Positions 57,568-64,000 of a stretch of 64,000 nt of DNA are shown in pieces (the stretch's first letter is position 1; the number at the start of each line of letters is the position of its first letter). The stretch spans positions 26,333,163 through 26,397,162 of the forward strand of contig CM030713.1 in the NCBI GenBank assembly GCA_017979445.1, read 5' to 3'. The DNA is from Akebia trifoliata (Eukaryota > Streptophyta > Magnoliopsida > Ranunculales > Lardizabalaceae). The position numbers and the translations under genes are program-made. The notes beneath the pieces are model-generated. The model was not told the origin of the DNA. It saw only the letters and a list, made by a program, of their open reading frames with translations, and did not search any database.

Positions 57568-59528
57568 TTACATTGAGGATGAGAGGTGGTGGCGATGGTT
57601 TTGATGGAGTGTATGGGATGATGAGCGGTGGTCGTGAAGACGAGGTGTATGGTATATGGAGAGGGGGTCGAGTTGATCCTGGGAATATGGTGGTGTGTAG
57701 GGTATAACAAGGGGAGGTCGGGTTGAATTTTGATGATGGGGTGATCCGTAAGGTATAACTAAAGGTGGTCGGGTAGCGGTATTTTGATGAGGGGGATGGA
57801 TAGTGAGGTTGGCCATTCTGAGAGGTAGCTGTGAATTCTGCGATGAATCTGTATAACGGTTGACTGTGTTAACCGTTGACGTCCTTGATTCCTTCGTGAA
57901 GCGTACCCTGACTTTTGCACCGATAGGTGCTATCAAATCCGAGGGATTGAAGTCGAGTTCTCCACATACAACATTTACCCTATGCCCACTCCCCTCTCCA
58001 TTGTGAGTAGGTAGGGGGTTTTGGTTGATGTTTTGTTGTTGGGGTGGGTTGGCAGGCCCATCTAGGATGAGAGCCTTTTTATCGATCAGGTTCTGTACTT
58101 GATGCTTGAGCTGCCAGCATTGATCTGTGGAGTGACCTGGTGCACCCATGTGGAATTCACAGAGCAGGTTAGGGTTGTACCCTGGCCCTTTCACAGCCTC
58201 AGGATTTGGTGGACGTTTTACCAGATATTCTCCTCTGAGTAAGAGTGGCAGTAATTCTGATAGTGTCATGGGCAATCTGGTAAATACTCTGTTTACCCTG
58301 TTAGGTCGTGCCTGCTGGTTTTGCCCATACTGTGGTGCTGGTTGTGCTTGCAGAGGAACTGTCTGAAAGGGGTTCTGTGGTGCTGGAGCCCAAGCAGCTC
58401 GAGGTACTGGCGCCCAAGGGACTTGTGGTGCCTGCGGCCTCTGAACTGGTGCCTGAATGAAAAGAGGTTGGCTGGGTTGTATATTGTTGACTTGAGCTTC
58501 CTCTAAAAGGCACGAACTTCTTTTGTGCCGATGTCCCTGCCGCTGCGCTTAAGGCTGTGAAGTCAAATATTAAACCAGTCCGGATCCCGTCCTCGACCCG
58601 GTCTGCCACTTGAACTAAATTTGAGAAGGTGCCTGTGGTATGTCCAACCAGATGCGTATAAAAGGCATGCCCTAGTGTTGAGATGAACGTGGTGTTCATC
58701 TCTTGTTCAGTCATTGCAGGCCTTACTTGTGAGGCAGACTCCCGCCATCTCTGGGCGTACTCTTTTACTGTTTCCCTTTGCTTTCTAGTCATCTTGGCCA
58801 TATCATTTCGATCCAACCTACATCTGTGTTGAACCGATAATTATGCCAGAACATTTCAGCCAAGTCTTGCCAACTTTTGATAAGCGTATGGTCCAATCCG
58901 GAAAACCATTTGAGTGCAGGCCCTGTCAAGCTTCTTTGAAACAACTGCACCAGTAGCCTGTCATCTTCGCCGTATTGGCACATGGATCCGCAGTATAGTT
59001 TTAGATGTGACAGAGGACACCCCACCCCATTGTACTTCTCAAATTCCGGACATTTGAATTTGGCCGGCAGCTGTGCATTAGGATAAAAGCAAAGGTCCCT
59101 GAATCTTGTCCCTCCTAGAGTATTTGCACCTTTCATTCGTCTCATCTCTTCTTGGAGAGACTCTATCTGCTGGGCCATTTTGTTATCAGTGACATTTTTG
59201 GCCTCAGGCACCCTGAAGTCACACTCATCATCTGGGATTACCACCGGGGGTGGTTGATTCTGTGGGATGTAAAGTGGAGGGCCCTGATACATTGGCACCG
59301 TAGGAGGTGGGGTGGTCTGTTGATCTGGTCGTGTCTGTTCAAGGGGTTCCGGGTTTGATCCAGATGCTTGGTGCTGAGCGGCTTGCGCTTGTAAGAAGTT
59401 AGTATTACTAAAAACAGCCATCAACATTTGTTCTTGTCTTTTCGTTGTTTCTATGAGCTTCGCTATCATTGCATTAGCTTCGGCAAGTTCACTTGTCGCA
59501 GTTGTTGTGGATCCTCTGAGTTGCTCAT
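57568..59528 (-). pseudogene. Retroelement gag, broken by frameshifts
   Basis: Coding is spread over several frames. A plausible ATG lies at 59528 (MSNSEDPQQ...). After a shift near 59490 the frame 59469-58789 carries a proline/glutamine-rich part and the capsid-type motifs FKCPEFEKYNG, HLKLYCGSM and LFQRSLTGPALKWFSGL. Another shift near 58815 leads into frame 58816-58301 (ETVKEYAQRWRESASQV), and another near 58507 to 58275-57568. The last contains a knuckle-like motif C39-x2-H42-x5-H48-x4-C53, then LKHQVQNLID. Downstream are imperfect repeats of RPPLVIPY. Gag would form the virus-like particle core and bind element RNA. Each shift looks like a single base, with conserved sequence resuming in the next frame. 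Confidence 0.85.
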
Positions 59529-59715
59529 AGTTGATGTAGATCGAAGGAAATACGGAGGCTTCTCAGGGTGTTTGTACTTCTTTCGTTTGGCCACCTTGGG
59601 TACAGAAGACCAAGCATTACTATCTTGTTTACAAAAAGAAAAATGCCTGACATTTATTAGGTCGGGTAAAGTTATTTATTTTAAAGCAAACGAGTTTTAA
59701 AGAAAGAGTTCTTTG

Positions 59716-60490
59716 GCTTGGAGCCGACATTAACGTGAAGTTGGCATTAACACGGGACTAGCAAAATATTTTGAAAAAGAATTACATCACACAGAGCTGG
59801 CATCGACACGGAGTCGGGAAAAATTTTGAAAAACGTAGTTTCATCAGCACGGAGCTGGCATCGACACGGAGTCGGTAAAACATTTTGAAAAAGAAATTTC
59901 ATCAGCACGGAGCTGGCATCGACACGGAGTCGGTAAAATTTAAAAACGATTTCATCAGCACGGAGCTGGCATCGACACGGAGTCGGTAAAGCATTTTGAA
60001 AAAATGAAATTTCATCAGCACGGAGCTGGCATCGACACGGAGTCGGTAAGCATTTTTTAAAAAATTTCATCAGCACGGAGCTGGCATCGACACGGAGTCG
60101 GTAAAATTTAAAAACGATTTCATCAGCACGGAGCTGGCATCGACACGGAGTCGGTAAAATTTGAAAAAATGAAATTTCATCAGCACGGAGCTGGCATCGA
60201 CACGGAGTCGGTAAAATTTTTTAATTTTAAAAAGAAATTTCATCAGCACGGAGCTGGCATCGACACGGAGTCGGTAAAATTTAAAAATGATTTCATCAGC
60301 ACGGAGCTGGCATCGACACGGAGTCGGTAAAATTTAAAATGATTTCATCAGCATGGAGCTGGCATCGACACGGAGTCGGTAAAATTTAAAATGATTACAT
60401 CAGCATGGAGCTGGCATCGACACGGAGTCGGTAAAATTTAAAATGATTACATCAGCATGGAGCTGGCATCGACACGGAGTCGGTAAGACA
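59716..60490 (-). repeat. Tandem array of 13 units between PMD ORF and gag
   Basis: Thirteen units of 51-60 bp share an almost invariant core, gagctggcatcgacacggag followed by tcgg; units differ mainly in the A/T-rich linker. The three or four units at the 60.3-60.5 kb end are shortest (52 bp) and share a catcagcatgg variant, pointing to recent local expansion. At 59716-59760 two decayed units (gagccgacattaac; gaagttggcattaacacggg) mark the old edge. Each core contains the direct word cggag twice. The array crosses an open frame at 59747-60076, but indels in the linkers shift phase, so I do not regard it as coding. Confidence 0.92.
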
Positions 60491-60655
60491 TTTTGAAAAA
60501 GAAGATTACATTTTGAATTTTGTACACCAACCCATTAAACAATTCATTTATGCCATGATTATCCACAAATATACTGAAAGAAATTTCATTGAACTATTGA
60601 AAATTGTTTGACAGATAAGATTTTCATTGAATTACAACTTTCAAATAATCCTGTT
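60491..60655. other. Spacer between array and PMD ORF stop
   Basis: AT-rich, probably the 3' side of the PMD ORF transcript; nothing recognised. Confidence 0.5.
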
Positions 60656-61828
60656 TTACATTCTTTTACATGGACGCTTGGATTTGTTTTGATCGTCATC
60701 AGGATTGCTGGGACAATTAGGCTTGCTTCTTTTAGTTCTAACGACTGACTCTTTGAACTCTGCTGGTCCATCTGGATACCCTAAGGTGCGTTTGTTCCAC
60801 GCCTTCTCAATGAGATGCACTAACTTTTCAGTCAATGGTTCGGGAGAAAAGAATTGTTTGGGTTGAGGTAGCGAAAATTCTATAGGTACTCCGTACTGTT
60901 CTGGGATCAAAGCAGGTTGGTAAAAAGATGTCTCATCTAGTCCGATCAAACGGACATAATAGGATCCTTTGGTACCTAAAACAGGGTAGTCCGTCATCCA
61001 CCAAGGGCATCTCAAACCAATATGACGTGCAAGACGAGAATCCAACCATTTGCCCCAAGCCTTGACTGAGTTGTGACGCACTAACATGTTTCTCTTGGAA
61101 AAGTGCTCTGGCCTATACTCGAGGGTTGAAGGAATGTCCACAATTTTGAGACGGTCGCAGAGCCACATATAAAGTAGGTGAGGGCTTCCTTTGAAATCCC
61201 TTCCCTCACCATTTTTTATGGCATCCAAACCTGAGAAGGTTTCAGCTAGAATAAGAGGTACGGGATTGGCTTTTCTAGAGAGCTGGGAAGCTATGTCTAT
61301 GAAAGACTCAGGAACAGTTTGACCCTCGCTTTTGGAGGTCAGTATGTATTGGGCTAGGATCCCTAAACATAATCGATAGTCTCTAGTGGCTCTCCAAGCT
61401 TCTGGTTTTACATTGATGGGATGACTACGAGAGTGGTATGGACTCAATAAGGGTACTAAATCCAATCTCCCGTTACGGACTAAGGCCTTGGCTTCTTCCT
61501 TTGAAATGTTTAGGCCTGTGGCGAGATCACCAGAATATCCTGTCTTCAATGAAGGCCTGACTAGAGGACCTGAAGTAGATATCCCCATGATACCACAATA
61601 GTCTTCATGAGTAGGACACAAGTGCATATGCCCAATGTGGAAGATGTGAAGATAAGGATTCCAACGCTTAGCCATAGCGTGCAAAAGGTTCCAATCTATC
61701 TCAAACTCGTGAAAGTACAAGGCGCATCTCAACATGAATTTTGCAAAGTTGAATTTCTCTACGGTGTGCATCCCAGTGACAGTTGTTTTGACCAATTGGT
61801 CGATTGGGTTATTGCCTGCAGCCAGCAT
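60656..61828 (-). CDS. Plant mobile domain (DUF7745-like) protein
   Basis: An intact 390-codon frame starting at the first ATG (61828), with an in-frame TGA 27 nt upstream. Features I associate with the DUF7745/aminotransferase-like plant mobile domain appear in order. They are LRCALYFHEFEIDWNLLHAM and RWNPYLHIFHIGHMHLCPTHEDY (about 30-75), a middle helical part with WRATRDYRLCLGILAQYIL, then PLILAETFSGLDAIKNGEGR and a W-rich HLLYMWLCDRL (about 200-230). A basic tail (RTKRSKPNCPSNPDDDQNKS then KRPCKR) follows and could be a nuclear localisation signal. Function is unknown; relatives occur both as host genes and inside retroelements. Its strand, position ahead of gag and base composition place it in the element. 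Unlike gag and RT it has no frameshift. Confidence 0.75.
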   Translation of the reverse strand: MLAAGNNPIDQLVKTTVTGMHTVEKFNFAKFMLRCALYFHEFEIDWNLLHAMAKRWNPYLHIFHIGHMHLCPTHEDYCGIMGISTSGPLVRPSLKTGYSGDLATGLNISKEEAKALVRNGRLDLVPLLSPYHSRSHPINVKPEAWRATRDYRLCLGILAQYILTSKSEGQTVPESFIDIASQLSRKANPVPLILAETFSGLDAIKNGEGRDFKGSPHLLYMWLCDRLKIVDIPSTLEYRPEHFSKRNMLVRHNSVKAWGKWLDSRLARHIGLRCPWWMTDYPVLGTKGSYYVRLIGLDETSFYQPALIPEQYGVPIEFSLPQPKQFFSPEPLTEKLVHLIEKAWNKRTLGYPDGPAEFKESVVRTKRSKPNCPSNPDDDQNKSKRPCKRM

Positions 61829-62559
61829 CCTGAGTTGACACAAGAGAATAGTTCAGTACATTTACAAGGTCTATGTAAAAATTATTTTTCTTTTGAAAAC
61901 TTTGTTCTTATGGAAAACACTTTCTTGAAAACACTTTTTTTTTTTTTTTTTTTTGAAAATTTGATTTTCATTTTGATTTGAATGGCCCGTCTTATCATGA
62001 TCATTGGATCGAGATGGACTGGGTCATTATTGAATTTTTGCAAGAACTGGATTCTTTATTGGGTCGGTGTACCCCTTTAATTTCTGAAAACAAAATTTTG
62101 ACCCTTGAGGACAATCATACACTTTGATCATTCGCATACATCAATCATCGAGTTTCTTTCAACAACCCGGGAACACCCGCGATAAGTTCGAGTTGTGACT
62201 TACAGGGAAGGCTTCTTGACTCTAAGCTTACTACTGCAATGCATTTTTATCTGGCCACTCTTGCCCAAGCACACCTATATACCTCTCAAGCGTACTCAAT
62301 CAGACGGTACGTGGTGACTTGGTTTGATATACCGTATAGGTGATAATCTAAAACTTCAATTCACTTCTCTGAAGCCAAAAATAGCCAGTTTGATCCCCAG
62401 TTGAGAGGTGGCGCACGATGCTGAGCAAAGGCCCGCTTAAGTACCTCTCGTCTAGAATAGACGTAATCTATCCCCCTCGTACAGTAGGGTACAGCGGGGC
62501 AGGATCTTGCTTAGGCACTGGTTTTGACCAAGAAGTGCAATTGATGTACTTGGATTATC

Positions 62560-62905
62560 TTTTATATACCTATGGGTACGAGTCAAGAGTTGTAGCTTTC
62601 ATAAATGGTTTTCGCATCCCGCGAGGGGACCGACCACGTACTAGTACTACGTTGGCAATCGGGACATGTGACCGTGCGGCTTACAATAGGACAAAGGCTC
62701 AGGTCGCTCCAACGTGGGTGTATCAATATACCTTTCAGAATCACCTGATCAAACGGTATTGATGCCCCAGTTTTATATACCTTACGGTACGTGATTGGAG
62801 TTGTGGTTTTCATGAATGACGTCGCATCTCCGAGGAGACCGGGCCACGCACTAGTGCCACGTTGGCTATTAGGGACATGCAAGCGTGCAATACAGTAAAG
62901 TAAAC
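62560..62905. repeat. Diverged direct repeats, 211-bp offset
   Basis: Copies at 62560-62696 and 62771-62905 share ttatatacct, gggtacg/ggtacgtg, gttgt-g-tttcat-aatg, cgcatc-cgagg-gacc, cacgtactagt/cacgcactagt and cgttggc-at-gggacatg. A third partial unit (tatacctctcaagcgtactc ... gacggtacg) lies near 62277-62313. Confidence 0.75.
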
Positions 62906-63367
62906 GTGCTAGTGGTGTGTGCAAATAGGATAGGGTGCGCCCGGGGCATTTTTCAGATGAGTGGGCCCGTTGGCCAGATCATAGCCTTTTAGATAATTTG
63001 TCCGTAAGAGTCGCACATTCATCATCAACCAATCAATTTTTTTTTTTTTTCATCATTTTTTTCAATTTTACGAATGAACTAATCATAAAAGGACTTCTCA
63101 TTTTTTTATAGTCCAACCGATGATCACTTTGAATTTTCATTTTGATCAATCAAAAAGTGGCGAGCGGTACGCCCTGAGTTTGGAAAAGATGATCCGTTTT
63201 GATCTTTTGAAGCCTTAAAACTTAAAATAAAAATAAGTTCCAAGAGGAAAGTTTCCAAGACTGATGTAAGGAACAAGTTGAGCAAAAAAAATTTTTTTTT
63301 TTTTTTTTTTTTTTTTAATTAATTTTTTTTTATAATTTTTTTTTTTTAATAAAAATTTTTATGTGCT

Positions 63368-63409
63368 CATTTTGAGGCACATTGCCTCTGGTTTTTGGCT
63401 TGGGCCAAA
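63368..63409. repeat. 42-bp repeat with short hairpin, copy 1
   Basis: Identical over 42 bp to 63723-63764. Contains the stem-loop gaggca-cat-tgcctc followed by tttttggcttgggcc. Flanked by T homopolymers in both places. Confidence 0.85.
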
Positions 63410-63722
63410 TTTTTTTCCTTTTTTATGCTTTTCTTTCCTACTCATTTTGTATCGCGACGAGACGTCAAACGGAAATGATAGCGTAAACGATAGTAAATGA
63501 GCTCAAAAACCGATTCTGAGTTGTCAAAATGTTTCTGACTTTGTCACATTTGGTAGAAAATTTTGTTCTACCCCAAATCGATATGCACTAATAGCTAATC
63601 GGAGATCGGACGAGAAAGTTATGATCATTTTAAGTTCGACTGTCCATTCGGCCAAAAAAGAAGAAAAACGACTTTTTTTTTATTTTTTTATTTTTTTTTT
63701 ATTTTTTTTATTTTTTTATACA

Positions 63723-63764
63723 CATTTTGAGGCACATTGCCTCTGGTTTTTGGCTTGGGCCAAA
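63723..63764. repeat. 42-bp repeat with short hairpin, copy 2
   Basis: Second identical copy, 355 bp from the first and in the same orientation. Confidence 0.85.
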
Positions 63765-64000
63765 AAAGAAAATTTTTTTTTTCATTTGTTTGATGATACG
63801 CATGCTTAAAATGACATAATCGGAGAAATAAAGTGAAAATCGGATTTTTTTTTTTTTTTCAAGTGAGTAAATAAATAAAGGAAACCTACCTAAACAATAA
63901 ATACAACAAACACAACAAGTATTGTTAGCTTGCAAAAATAAAAAAATAAAAATAAAGATTGAAACCTTTCCTTTTTTACCAAAATAACCGAGTTGACACG

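Larger units (their letters stand above)
54772..64000 (-). mobile_element. Ty3/gypsy-type LTR retroelement, partial
   Basis: A minus-strand element in the order leader or LTR-like zone, PMD/DUF7745 ORF, 13-unit array, gag with zinc knuckle, protease plus G-patch, then reverse transcriptase cut by the gap. An extra ORF ahead of gag and a long protease-to-RT linker recall the Tat/Ogre branch of plant Ty3/gypsy elements; that placement is inference. RNase H, integrase and the 3' LTR are not seen. The upstream boundary is not resolved and may lie beyond the window. Base composition is clearly less AT-rich than the host flanks. Confidence 0.8.
61844..64000 (-). other. Leader or LTR-like region of the retroelement
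   Basis: No coding sequence supported. Contains a poly-T run (61929-61955), a pair of diverged repeats of about 135 bp (62560-62696, 62771-62905), long T/A homopolymers (63286-63360, 63674-63720) and two identical 42-bp segments (63368-63409, 63723-63764). I could not find a primer binding site or LTR boundary. The LTR may start here or outside the window. Confidence 0.5.

Noticed and set aside
59747..60076. 109-codon minus frame across the tandem array
   Set aside because: The peptide repeats but changes phase between units because linkers vary in length; no start context or domain.
59716..60490. CRISPR-like appearance (conserved core, variable linkers)
   Set aside because: Plant nuclear context, linkers are low-complexity A/T and not unique spacers, and no cas genes.
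62418..62924. Open frames of 113-114 codons on both strands
   Set aside because: They cover the diverged direct repeats in the retroelement leader and show no domain.

Overview
The window is AT-rich plant nuclear DNA carrying two intact protein genes, an intron-bearing pectin methylesterase and a SAUR-type auxin gene. It also holds a dense population of small DNA transposons, a degraded Ty3/gypsy-type retroelement, and one fragment of chloroplast DNA. An angiosperm is certain from the gene families; I cannot name the species. There are no operons or bacterial signals. The only sequence gap is a 100-N block at 54672-54771.

Layout. 1-28.6 kb has no gene I can support. It is intergenic DNA filled with short inverted-repeat elements, many with readable target-site duplications (TSDs): MULE-like with 9-bp TSDs (1247, 9414, 15446, 16928), hAT-like with 8-bp TSDs (17676, 18756) and CACTA-like (19604). 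There is also an AT-rich minisatellite at about 12-12.8 kb. 29.03-29.52 kb is the SAUR gene on the + strand, whose presumed promoter is abutted by a 786-bp long-TIR element. 31.7-33.8 kb holds LTR-retroelement debris and a probable miniature LTR element (TRIM-like). 35.59-36.19 kb is a MULE-type element whose long terminal inverted repeats enclose about 400 bp of plastid psaB. 37-45 kb is again repeats. 45.75-47.42 kb is the two-exon pectin methylesterase gene (+). 47.7-53.9 kb holds more MITEs, including a hAT-like copy with a perfect 8-bp TSD at 52938.

54.77-64 kb is a minus-strand Ty3/gypsy-type element, visibly richer in G+C than its surroundings. In transcription order it has an AT/T-rich leader or LTR-like zone (about 64-61.9 kb), an intact 390-codon ORF related to plant mobile domain/DUF7745 proteins, a 13-unit tandem array, a frameshifted gag with a zinc-knuckle-like motif, a long open protease + G-patch ORF, and the start of reverse transcriptase, which runs into the gap. 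RNase H, integrase and a 3' LTR are not in the window. The many single-base indels close to the gap may be assembly errors rather than decay.

How the parts relate. The two host genes are unrelated in function (cell-wall pectin modification; auxin-linked growth control), although both bear on cell expansion. Everything else is mobile or repeat DNA. The most unusual item is the MULE-like element carrying psaB. The other items most worth checking are the PMD-encoding retroelement with its internal array, the TRIM-like element, and the transposon edge next to the SAUR promoter.
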